Positions 7,865 through 15,494 of a stretch of 64,000 nucleotides of DNA are shown one piece after another. This DNA comes from Myxococcales bacterium (lineage in GTDB: Bacteria > Myxococcota_A > Polyangia > Polyangiales > Polyangiaceae). The stretch spans positions 1 to 64,000 of the forward strand of contig JANXLV010000211.1 of the NCBI GenBank assembly GCA_025355005.1, given 5' to 3'. The position numbers and the translations under genes are program-made. Every line of letters begins with the position of its first letter. Within the stretch, counting starts at the first letter, position 1. The notes under the pieces are model-generated. The model had not been told where the DNA came from. It searched no databases and worked only from the letters and a program-made list of their open reading frames with translations.

Positions 7865-8611
7865 CTACGGGACCTTCGCTGGCACCGGAAGCGTGAGGCC
7901 TCCACGGACCTCGGTCACGATCTGGACGGAGAGCGCGGTGTCCGCCTGCTCGCACGCGCGCGAGACTTCGCCGCTGATCGCGCCCTTGCACTCCTTGCCA
8001 CGCTTCTTGTACGCGGCGAGGATCTTCGCGTTCTTGAGCAACGCATCCCTGGTCGGTGGCTCGTAGAGGCGGAACGGCATCGGCGCGCCCTTGGGCTGCG
8101 GTGGGCGCCTCTCCGTGAGCTCACCGTCTTCGAGTGAGTAGCAGTTTCCATCCCATCGCAGCACGAGCCAGCCTGCGGCACCGGAGCCGACCACCATGCC
8201 AGAAGCGGGCGTCGCGCGACGATGCAGCGCGAGCACCTCCTCGTCGAACGCGAGGCGCGCACGTGCGCTCGCGCCGCCGTCTGCGTTCCATGCCTCCACG
8301 TCGCCCTTCAGGTACATCCGCGTGAAAGGCGACTCCTTCGCGAACATCGTGAGCGCGACGTCGAAGAACGGCGCGTTGCAGAGCCGCTTCACGAAGGCGG
8401 GCTCGGGCACGCATGGGGCAGCGCTGCCAGCGCACGTCTTCGGAAGGCCCGCTGACTTCGGCACCTCCTCCTTGGCCCCCTCCGCGACGGACGGAGCGCC
8501 GGCGTCCGCGTTCGCGTCGGAAGCTGCGCTGTCCGTATGCGCGGGCTCCTTCGCCGTGGCCTTGCCGCCGCACGAAGAGAGCAGCAGGAGGACGATGATA
8601 GAGCGCGTCAT
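7865..8611 (-). CDS. Hypothetical lipoprotein
   Basis: 248 residues. A short lipoprotein signal (SIIVLLLLSSCGGK) is followed by an Ala/Asp/Glu linker and a domain of about 180 residues with three scattered Cys pairs (KTCAGSAAPC; LCNAPF; GNCYSLEDG; GKECKGAISGEVSRACEQA). No family recognised. It ends 4 bases from the end of the convergent zinc-ribbon gene. Predicted to be envelope-located. Confidence 0.65.
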   Translation of the reverse strand: MTRSIIVLLLLSSCGGKATAKEPAHTDSAASDANADAGAPSVAEGAKEEVPKSAGLPKTCAGSAAPCVPEPAFVKRLCNAPFFDVALTMFAKESPFTRMYLKGDVEAWNADGGASARARLAFDEEVLALHRRATPASGMVVGSGAAGWLVLRWDGNCYSLEDGELTERRPPQPKGAPMPFRLYEPPTRDALLKNAKILAAYKKRGKECKGAISGEVSRACEQADTALSVQIVTEVRGGLTLPVPAKVP

Positions 8612-8675
8612 GCCTTCGCCTCATCATCGCCGCCTTCGGTGTCGTCGTCCAGATGTCGCTCGATGCGCCGGTCCA

Positions 8676-10073
8676 TCAGCGCGTGAGCTGTCGGTACTCG
8701 GCGACCAGGGCGGCCGTGTTCGCGTTGGGCGCGGTCTGCGTCATGAAGCTAGTCGAGGGACCGACCGCGTTCTTCACGGATTTGATCCGCGTCCCGGACT
8801 CGTCGACGCGCGACGCGAACGCATCATGCACCGCTGCGAAGTCCTTCATCCCCGTCGCAGTGACCAGCGCAGCCTGCTCGTCAGCCGGCAGCTGCTTCGC
8901 GTAGAGGGCCTGGAAGTAGTCCCACGCTCCCGCGAACTCGACCTTCGCGATCATCAGGATGTCCATGCCGGCGATGAACGACTGCGCCATCAGGCGGCGC
9001 TTCTCCGTGAGCGAGAGGTTCTTCGTGCGACCCCAGGTCCAGAACGCGTCGCTCACGGTCACGCCCTTGAGGCCCATGCCGTGCACGGCGGTCGCGTGGC
9101 CCTGCGCATCCAGTCCGAAGGCCGCACCGTCGCTGCCGCTGTCACCGCGGAGCACGCCCTCGAGGATGACCGGAGACAGCGTGGCCGGAGTGCTCGAGCC
9201 GTCGAGGATCTTGTAGCTCGCATGGCTGACCATGGTGCCGAAGTTCGGCCACGTGCCCGCGGCGTTCACGGAAGCCGTGGCGGAGCGATACGGCGACAGC
9301 TCGCGCTCCACGGCGTCCTTCGTGACGGAGTACGTGTGCACGCTCGGGTCCACGTCCGTGTTGCCGCTCGCGTTGCCCAGACCGGGGAAGTGCTTCGTGA
9401 TGAAGACCACGTGCTTCTCTTCGCCGTACGCCTTGGTCATCGCCGTGATGCAAGAGGTGACGATCTCAGGCGTGGCATCGATGGCGCGCGTGCGGAACAT
9501 GCCGGGCGTGCCCGAGTGCTGCGTGTAGAGGTCCGACACCGTACCGAGCGCCATGTTCATGCCGATGGCGGACATCTCGCGCGCGGTGATGCGCGCATGC
9601 AGCTCGCACACGCGCGGGCTCTTGTTCTTGGCGACAGCACGACCAAGCGAGGCGCCGTCGACGAGATCCGTGAAGCCCTCGAGGGACTTGAAGCGCTGCG
9701 TGCCGTGCTCTTCCTGGTCGGCCGCGTAGAACACCTCGGGCGTGCCGGAGTCATGCGCGCTGCGCGAGTACGCGGACACCATCTGTCGCGCGGTGGTACC
9801 CGGCGCGTTGGTCGGGTTCCACAGGATCACCGCGCCGAGGTTCTTGTGCTTGATCATGTCGTGCACGTCCGAGTAGCCGGAGGGCACGACACCGAAGTGC
9901 TCGATCATGAAGAACTGGCCGATCGCCGTGTTCGGCGTTCCCGAGAAGAGCGCTTGCTCTTGCGACTCGTCCACGCTGCCTTCATCGGGCGTCGAGCTGC
10001 ACGCCGCGAGGGAGAGGACGGCGAGAGAGAGGAAGAGAGCGCGACCGTGGGACGCGAGAGGAGCGAGGCGCAT
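8676..10073 (-). CDS. Glycoside hydrolase family 3-like lipoprotein
   Basis: 465 residues from ATG 10073 (a GTG two codons upstream is possible). Signal peptide and lipobox (LAVLSLAACSS), then a GH3 N-terminal TIM-barrel domain: FFMIEHFG, VFYAADQEEHG, VVFITKHFPGLGN (the K-H-F-P substrate loop) and GVTVSDAFW, where the Asp occupies the place of the GH3 nucleophile. Family members cleave beta-N-acetylglucosamine or glucose linkages; NagZ-type enzymes act on peptidoglycan fragments. The usual HG after KHFPG is LG here, and the Asp-Ser-His dyad loop of NagZ is altered (DVDPSVH), so activity or specificity may differ. Lipid anchoring suggests action outside the cytoplasm. Confidence 0.82.
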   Translation of the reverse strand: MRLAPLASHGRALFLSLAVLSLAACSSTPDEGSVDESQEQALFSGTPNTAIGQFFMIEHFGVVPSGYSDVHDMIKHKNLGAVILWNPTNAPGTTARQMVSAYSRSAHDSGTPEVFYAADQEEHGTQRFKSLEGFTDLVDGASLGRAVAKNKSPRVCELHARITAREMSAIGMNMALGTVSDLYTQHSGTPGMFRTRAIDATPEIVTSCITAMTKAYGEEKHVVFITKHFPGLGNASGNTDVDPSVHTYSVTKDAVERELSPYRSATASVNAAGTWPNFGTMVSHASYKILDGSSTPATLSPVILEGVLRGDSGSDGAAFGLDAQGHATAVHGMGLKGVTVSDAFWTWGRTKNLSLTEKRRLMAQSFIAGMDILMIAKVEFAGAWDYFQALYAKQLPADEQAALVTATGMKDFAAVHDAFASRVDESGTRIKSVKNAVGPSTSFMTQTAPNANTAALVAEYRQLTR

Positions 10074-10140
10074 GGGCACTATGTAGCAGGATGTGTGCCG
10101 ATGTGAATGTTAGCTATTTCGAAGGGTTGGCGACGTGATG

Positions 10141-10161
10141 AACCACCAGAGTGGTTTTTTT
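10141..10161 (+). terminator. Intrinsic terminator-like hairpin with T-run
   Basis: AACCAC, a CAGA loop and GTGGTT form a perfect 6-bp stem followed by an unbroken T-run (10155-10161). It points rightwards, yet lies between two divergent genes with no rightward gene ending here. It therefore would terminate either the leader of the downstream regulator (attenuation) or a short intergenic RNA. Confidence 0.55.
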
Positions 10162-10213
10162 GATGGACGGCGGATCCACCGGAGTGGGCTTGTCGCTCGT
10201 CGGGGTGACAGGG

Positions 10214-10231
10214 GCCGATTTCGAGATCGGC
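10214..10231. promoter_or_regulatory. Inverted repeat in the leader of the winged-helix regulator
   Basis: GCCGAT-N6-ATCGGC, a perfect 6-bp inverted repeat 29 bases upstream of ATG 10260. It may be an operator for the adjacent winged-helix protein or an RNA hairpin near the start codon. No direct evidence distinguishes these. Confidence 0.35.
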
Positions 10232-10259
10232 GGGGTGCTCTCGCGACACTTTGGGGACG

Positions 10260-11156
10260 ATGCGATTCGTATTTGATGACTTCACCCTGGATACCAATGT
10301 GTTCGAGCTTCGACGCGCGGGGGTCTTGCGCCCTCTGCAGCCGAAGCCGCTCGACCTGCTTCGCTATCTCATCGAGAACCGCGACCGCGTGGTCCTGAAG
10401 CGAGAGCTCCTGTCCCACCTCTGGGCGGACGTACGCGTGACCGAGAACGCGCTGGCGCAGGCGGTGGCGTGCGTGCGAGAGGCGCTGGCTGATGCATCTG
10501 CGGCAGCCGTCGTGGGCATGCGCGGACGCGGCTACCGCTTCGTGCTCCCCGTGACGGAGGTTCTGGACGAGCCCAGGCGCACGCCCGAGCGCGGCAAGAG
10601 CGGCTTCGTCGCGGCGCCCGGCATGGCGCTCGACCTGGACGTCGCGCTGCACGCGAAGGACACCGTGGGTGTTCGCACGGTGACGACGCACGCGCGTGCG
10701 TGCGGACCGCTCGGCAGCTTTCGCGCGTTGCTCACCGCGCACGCGGACGCGTTTCCGGAGGACACGGTCGACGGTCTCCCGCTCTGTCATGCGCTGATCT
10801 CCGCCGAGACGGAGCTCGCGCTCGCGGAGCTCGTCACTGCGTTCATGGAGGACGAGACCCGTCAGGCCACCGTGATGATCCTCGAGGGGCTCGAGCACGC
10901 GGACGTGTCATCGCTGCTCTTGTTCTGCCATCTGGTGGAGCGGCCGCGGGGCGCGGTCACGCTCGTGGGCACGAGCGACCTCGGCGTGCTGCGTCCCGAC
11001 GGCGTGGTCGCGCGACTGCTCTCTCCGCATGTGGAGGTCGAAGAAGGTCGCGAGCAACGATGGTCGGAGACGGCGCCGACATCACGCATGGGCGTTCGCC
11101 ACGACAAGCTCAGCGACAACGATGGTGGCGAGCTCACTTCGGCACTCGCGCGATGA
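10260..11156 (+). CDS. OmpR/CadC-type winged-helix regulator with orphan C-terminal domain
   Basis: 298 residues from ATG 10260 (TTG 10251 is an alternative). Residues 1-97 are a Trans_reg_C winged helix: FDDFTLDTNVFELRR, LQPKPLDLLRYLIENRDRVV and GMRGRGYRFVLPV. No receiver domain or transmembrane span precedes or follows it. The rest resembles a degenerate ATPase-like region (VMILEGLEHADVSSLLLFCH, VTLVGTSDLG), reminiscent of the AAA part of fused CadC-ATPase regulators but without a P-loop. Signal unknown. It overlaps the convergent propeller gene by 23 bases and is divergent from the GH3 lipoprotein. Confidence 0.75.
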   Translation: MRFVFDDFTLDTNVFELRRAGVLRPLQPKPLDLLRYLIENRDRVVLKRELLSHLWADVRVTENALAQAVACVREALADASAAAVVGMRGRGYRFVLPVTEVLDEPRRTPERGKSGFVAAPGMALDLDVALHAKDTVGVRTVTTHARACGPLGSFRALLTAHADAFPEDTVDGLPLCHALISAETELALAELVTAFMEDETRQATVMILEGLEHADVSSLLLFCHLVERPRGAVTLVGTSDLGVLRPDGVVARLLSPHVEVEEGREQRWSETAPTSRMGVRHDKLSDNDGGELTSALAR

Positions 11157-12324
11157 TGCCGAGCGCTGAGTCCGAGTAGAACGCGTAGGTGGCGTCGGCG
11201 ACGATGCGCCCGCCGGCGGACAGGCCGGTCGCGATGATGGTTACCGCGCCGCCGATCTTCGGCACCTTGCGCACGTCGTTCTGGGTGGTGAAGTAGACCG
11301 TGTCCGTGTCGATCGCGACGCCGACCGCGCCCGTGAGCCCGGGAACAAGCGCGAGTGTCGTCTGGTCCACCAGCGAGACGCGCACGACCTGCCCGCCGGT
11401 GGCGACGAACGCATAGTCGGCGTCGATGACCACGTCGACCGGCTGCTTGCCGATCACGACAGGCGTGGTCGTGGCGCCGACGGCATCCACGATGCCCAGC
11501 GCGCTGCCGCCGAGATCCGCCGCGTACACGAACGAGTTGTCCGTGGTCACGGCTACGCCGAAGACGTGAACCAGGAGATTGGTGGACTCTGCACCGAAGC
11601 TCATGGTCCCGGTCTTTCCGAAGTAGCGCACCTCCGTGCCGCTCGCCGCATAGATGGTGTTCGCGCTCAGCGCGATGCCCTGGATATCCATCGGCGCGGG
11701 CATGCGGCCGGTGAGCACCACGCCGGTGCCATCCACCTTGGACGCGCGCCAGACCTTCTCCGCGCCGTCCTCGGCCGCGTCGTTCCAGTACACCGTGGTC
11801 GCGTCGACCGCGATCCCGCGCGGGAACCCGTCGTCCATGGCGAGCGTGACCGTCGCGCCCCCAGCCTTCGGGACCTTCGACACCGGATTGGGATCGCCCA
11901 CGGTGCCGAGATGTCCCATCTCCGTGAAGAACACGTCGGGTCCATCCGCGGCGAGATACAGCGGGGTTTTCAGGTTCTTTGCGAGTACGAGCGGTAGACA
12001 GATGTTCGACATGCACGGGTTGCCATGGCAATCGATCGCGCACGCGGGACCGTCGACGTTTGCATCGGAGCCGCCTTCGACCAGGCCATCGAACGAAGCA
12101 TCGTGCGCATCGGATGAGCCCGATGAGTCACCCACGACCGCTCCATCATCATGGCCGCTCGCGCCTTCGGGCGAGCCGTCCTGGCCGTCCTGTCCGGTGT
12201 CCACTGGTTGTGTGAGGTCGCCCAGGCGCACGTCGGAAGTGCACGCGAAGAGCCATACGACCGAGAGCGGCGCGGCGAGCAGCGCGGCGCGGAGCGCGTG
12301 CACCGTCTTCTCGTTTCGCCTCAT
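11134..12324 (-). CDS. Beta-propeller lipoprotein
   Basis: 396 residues. Lipoprotein signal (VVWLFACTS), a Gly/Asp/Ser linker, one Cys cluster (CAIDCHGNPCMSNIC), then repeated blades with the pattern of NHL/DUF5050-type propellers (GIAVDATTVYWND, GIALSANTIYAAS, VVIDADYAFVAT, GVAIDTDTVYFTT). Such proteins are often scaffolds or binding modules. The start codon overlaps the stop of the upstream membrane protein (ATGA), placing it as the last gene of a sigma-factor operon. Likely target or output of that system; ligand unknown. Confidence 0.75.
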   Translation of the reverse strand: MRRNEKTVHALRAALLAAPLSVVWLFACTSDVRLGDLTQPVDTGQDGQDGSPEGASGHDDGAVVGDSSGSSDAHDASFDGLVEGGSDANVDGPACAIDCHGNPCMSNICLPLVLAKNLKTPLYLAADGPDVFFTEMGHLGTVGDPNPVSKVPKAGGATVTLAMDDGFPRGIAVDATTVYWNDAAEDGAEKVWRASKVDGTGVVLTGRMPAPMDIQGIALSANTIYAASGTEVRYFGKTGTMSFGAESTNLLVHVFGVAVTTDNSFVYAADLGGSALGIVDAVGATTTPVVIGKQPVDVVIDADYAFVATGGQVVRVSLVDQTTLALVPGLTGAVGVAIDTDTVYFTTQNDVRKVPKIGGAVTIIATGLSAGGRIVADATYAFYSDSALGIIARVPK

Positions 12325-13094
12325 GGCTTCTTGGGCTCAGCGATCAGAGCACGCATGCGCTCGTCGTACGTGCTCCCCGGGTTCCGGGCGAGGAAGCTCC
12401 GAGCGAGCGCGCGCGCACCGGCGGTGTCGCCCTCTGCAGAGAGCGCCTCTATGCGGACGAGCGTCGCCTCCTGGCCCAGGATCTTCGGCGACGGCGCGGC
12501 GTCGTACTTGTCGAGCTCCGCGAGCGCGGCACGCGGCTCACCACGCCCGATCGCGCTGCGTGCGCGGTCCAGGATCGCGGTCTCTTCGGCGAGGCCAAGC
12601 GGCGCGCGCGCGACCGGCTTTGCCGTGTCCACCTTCGGCCCGGTGCTGCTCGCGACTGCGGTCTCCAGCGTGGAGGCGGAGGGAGCCGGAACATTCGCGG
12701 GCAGCGCGCTCTCTTTCTGGACGGATACCGCGGGGCCAATCGCCGGAGGCGCAGCCTGCGTGGTGGCGGGTGTTGCGGAGGGCGTTGGTGGCGCCGTCTC
12801 TCCCCCGCCCTTCGAATAGAGACCGATCGCAAGCGCGCCCACGGCGAGCCCGATGATGACGACCCACTTCAGCGTGGCACCGCCACCCGCCGCGACCTCT
12901 GCGCCCGCGCCCGTTGCAGGTGCGTTCTTCGGTGGCTCCGCGGGAGTGGTCAACGGCACCGGGTCTGGTGAGAGCGCGGCCAGAGTGAGCGCGCGACGCC
13001 CTGCATCCGGCACGTCGTCCGTGGCGGACGCGAGCATCTCGCGAAGGAAACCGTCCTCTGCGCCGTCATCGACCAGTCGTTCGAGGTCGCTCAT
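12321..13094 (-). CDS. Single-pass membrane protein, putative anti-sigma partner
   Basis: 257 residues from ATG 13094; ATG 13097 directly beside it is an alternative. A charged N-terminal region of about 75 residues, one transmembrane span (LKWVVIIGLAVGALAIGLYS) and a Pro/Ala/Thr-rich external stretch lead to a helical C-terminal domain resembling TPR-like repeats (AILDRARSAIGRGEPRAALA, GDTAGARALARSFLARNPGS). Its start overlaps the ECF sigma-factor stop, suggesting translational coupling. By position it should hold the sigma factor at the membrane, although no zinc-binding ZAS motif is visible, so the anti-sigma role is inferred. Confidence 0.7.
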   Translation of the reverse strand: MSDLERLVDDGAEDGFLREMLASATDDVPDAGRRALTLAALSPDPVPLTTPAEPPKNAPATGAGAEVAAGGGATLKWVVIIGLAVGALAIGLYSKGGGETAPPTPSATPATTQAAPPAIGPAVSVQKESALPANVPAPSASTLETAVASSTGPKVDTAKPVARAPLGLAEETAILDRARSAIGRGEPRAALAELDKYDAAPSPKILGQEATLVRIEALSAEGDTAGARALARSFLARNPGSTYDERMRALIAEPKKP

Positions 13095-13717
13095 CATGCT
13101 CCCCCCTTTCGCGGGCTGGTTCTCTTTGCCTGCAGTCGCTTCGCTGCCTCTCGCACGTCCTCGCGCGCGCGACGCAGCCGCGACGCACACGTTCCGCTCG
13201 GCACATCGAGGAGCGCGGCGATCTCCGGGATGGAGAGCCCCTCGAGCTCGAAGAGGACGAAGACCTCGCGGCTCTCGTCGGGCAGCTCCGCGAGCAGGAG
13301 GTCGAGCATGGCGCGCACTTGCTTGCGCGACGCGAGCTCCTCCGGACCAGGCGAAGCATCCGCGAGTCCAAGCACGGCGTCCTCGTCCCCGCGCTCGCGA
13401 CGGTCACGTCTGCGCGACTCCATCGCGACGAGCGCCGCGGCCCTGTACAGGAACGCCTTCTCGCGCCCGACCTCGATGCTCGCGAGCCGCTTTCCCGCCA
13501 CCACGAACACCTGCTGTGTGGCGTCGTCCGCGGCGGCAGCGGTAAGCCCGAGCCGACGGAGCGTGCGCCACACGAAGTCGTAATTGACCTCTGCGATCTC
13601 ACGAAGCCGCGCGCGCTCCTCTCGTGTGGAAGGCGCCTCGGACGCATCCGGCGGCTCCGCGTGCGGTCCACCAGAGCTCGGCGAGCGCTCCTCTGTGCGT
13701 GCCTCGGTGGAGAGCAT
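13094..13717 (-). CDS. ECF-type RNA polymerase sigma factor
   Basis: 207 residues from ATG 13717, which has GGAGAAGG upstream; a GTG at 13756 would add 13 residues. Region 2 is seen in NYDFVWRTLRRLGL and DDATQQVFVVAGKRL, region 4 in ELPDESREVFVLFELEGLS and IPEIAALLDVPSGTCASRLRRAR. It should direct RNA polymerase to a dedicated set of promoters once released from its partner. The membrane partner gene follows with a stop-start overlap. The three upstream and downstream lipoprotein/envelope genes may be in its regulon. The region 2 to region 4 spacing and length are normal for ECF factors. Confidence 0.9.
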   Translation of the reverse strand: MLSTEARTEERSPSSGGPHAEPPDASEAPSTREERARLREIAEVNYDFVWRTLRRLGLTAAAADDATQQVFVVAGKRLASIEVGREKAFLYRAAALVAMESRRRDRRERGDEDAVLGLADASPGPEELASRKQVRAMLDLLLAELPDESREVFVLFELEGLSIPEIAALLDVPSGTCASRLRRAREDVREAAKRLQAKRTSPRKGGA

Positions 13718-13771
13718 GGGCCCTTCTCCATGTTTCGGGGCCTCTTCTTCGATCACGAAATCGGCTGCCTT

Positions 13772-14884
13772 TCACGAAAAGACGTGGACCCCCAGAAAGA
13801 GGCCACCGAAGACCCCCAGTGAGGGTAGCTCGTACAGCGTCACGCCGGGAGTGGAACCCGCGCCTGCTGCATAGAACCGCTGCCGGACAAGCGGCGCAGA
13901 CAGGCCGACATCGCCCCCCAAGAAGAACCTGCTCGTTATCGCCCACTCGGCGCTGAGGCTGCCACCGAGCGCGATGGACACGCGCGAGTCCTTCTGCGCA
14001 TTCGCGAGCCCGTCGGCGTGTGCCGTGAGCAGCCCCCCATCGAGCACACCACACGACGCCAGCGCGAGCTTGCCTCGCACGACGCGAAACGGACACGCCG
14101 AGAAACGAACGCCCGTCCAGCCGAGCGAAGCGGACGCGGTGCCCGAGCTCGTGACGGTCTTCGTGCTCTGACCGAAGGTACCGATCACCTCGAGGCGCGC
14201 CGCTGGCGAAAGGAGCGACGGACGCACCCACACGGCCTCGATCATCCCGCCCAGCTCCGGTGCGACGTTTGGCAGGGGCGCGGAGCGGGCACCACCGCGG
14301 GCGGCGGCGGAGACGGCGAAGGTCGAAGAGGGCTGCGGTGGAGCGATCCGCACGATGGGGGGAGGCGGAGGTGCTGGCGGAGGCGGAGGTTCCGGCGGCG
14401 GGTCGGGCGGAGGTTGCGGGTCGGGCGGAGGTTGCGGCTCCGGTGGAGGATCGGGCGGCGGAGCAGGCTGGGGTGTCAGATCTGGGGCTGGCTTGGTGGA
14501 CGCATGGGGATCGATCGCCAATGCCGCCACCAGTGCCAGCGCGGACACGACCTCTGCGCACGACTGCCCAACTACCTCTCTCGTCGCGCTCTTGCCGTCC
14601 GCGCTCAGCGTCAGTGTCCCGCGCACCCGCGCAGGTGCTCGTTTGGGACCGTCGTGACGACCCACAGCGACGTGCAGGAGGCGACGCTCTCCACTCTGCA
14701 CCACCACGATCTTGGAGGTGCGCGCCGTCAGCTCCGTCACGAAGCGCGTCTCGTCGGGACAGGCCTTCTCGCTGACCACGTACTCCACGCGCACGGGTTC
14801 ACGCTCCTCTTCGGCTGCCGCGGGGCGCGCATAGACGCAGATCCCGATGAGCACGACCGAGAGGCGGGGGACCAACGCGCGCAC
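13772..14884 (-). CDS. Proline-rich envelope protein, putative outer-membrane barrel
   Basis: 370 residues from GTG 14884, just 5 bases after the upstream stop and followed by a signal peptide (LSVVLIGICVYARPAAAEEE). An N-terminal domain of about 120 residues is followed by a long Pro-rich spacer (PPPDPPPEPQPPPDP-type repeats, about 155-210), then a C-terminal region with alternating small and aromatic residues and short strands (GVRFSACPF, FFLGGDVGLS) suggesting an outer-membrane barrel. The spacer could cross the periplasm or peptidoglycan. No enzymatic motif. It lies between a Cys-rich lipoprotein and the sigma factor in one operon. Confidence 0.65.
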   Translation of the reverse strand: MRALVPRLSVVLIGICVYARPAAAEEEREPVRVEYVVSEKACPDETRFVTELTARTSKIVVVQSGERRLLHVAVGRHDGPKRAPARVRGTLTLSADGKSATREVVGQSCAEVVSALALVAALAIDPHASTKPAPDLTPQPAPPPDPPPEPQPPPDPQPPPDPPPEPPPPPAPPPPPIVRIAPPQPSSTFAVSAAARGGARSAPLPNVAPELGGMIEAVWVRPSLLSPAARLEVIGTFGQSTKTVTSSGTASASLGWTGVRFSACPFRVVRGKLALASCGVLDGGLLTAHADGLANAQKDSRVSIALGGSLSAEWAITSRFFLGGDVGLSAPLVRQRFYAAGAGSTPGVTLYELPSLGVFGGLFLGVHVFS

Positions 14885-14889
14885 GTGAT

Positions 14890-15387
14890 TCAGTGGATGC
14901 AGGCGTAGGCCTTGTTCGCCGGGACGCAGGCGTACACGAGCTGCCCGGAGCCGTCCGTGAGTCCGGAGCTCGTGCAGCAGTTGGTCTTGCAGTCGATGCT
15001 GGTGTTGCACTTCGTGAAGCACGCCCTCTCTCCGGAGGCGGTGTCCTGCGCGCACACGTCGCCCGTGCAGCATTCCGACTGGTCCTTGCACGGCTGCACG
15101 CCGTCACGCTCCTTCGTGCAGTTCAGCGGGCAGCCCTTCGCGGGGCAGCACATCTGCACGCTCTTCAGCTTGGTACACGTGGGGCCAGCGGCGACGCTCG
15201 TGTCGAGGCACTCCGAGTCGCCAGCGCACGTCTTGGTGCAGAACCCCTGATCGCACGTCGTCGATGCGCCGCAGTCACTCACGGAGTCGCAGAGAGCGCC
15301 AGGAGAGCTCCCGACCTTCTTCGAGCAGGCGACTGCGCAGATGACGAGGAACGCAGCAAGAACTGCGGCGGTTCGCTGCTTGGGCAT
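14890..15387 (-). CDS. Cysteine-rich lipoprotein
   Basis: 165 residues. Signal and lipobox (FLVICAVACSKK), then about 20 cysteines in knot-like groups (CDSVSDCGASTTCDQGFC, CCPAKGCPLNC, CKDQSECCTGDVC, CKTNCC). The pattern matches secreted repeat proteins of myxobacteria; disulfides are likely outside the cytoplasm. First gene of the run down to the beta-propeller lipoprotein. Function unknown. Confidence 0.7.
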   Translation of the reverse strand: MPKQRTAAVLAAFLVICAVACSKKVGSSPGALCDSVSDCGASTTCDQGFCTKTCAGDSECLDTSVAAGPTCTKLKSVQMCCPAKGCPLNCTKERDGVQPCKDQSECCTGDVCAQDTASGERACFTKCNTSIDCKTNCCTSSGLTDGSGQLVYACVPANKAYACIH

Positions 15388-15494
15388 TCCCGCAGGATAC
15401 CTTATTCGTGCGCCGCTGGAGCTTCCTCGAGCGCGGTACTGCGCCCCTGCCTTCCAGGCGAAGGCGTGGAATCAATTTCACTGAACCACCAGCG

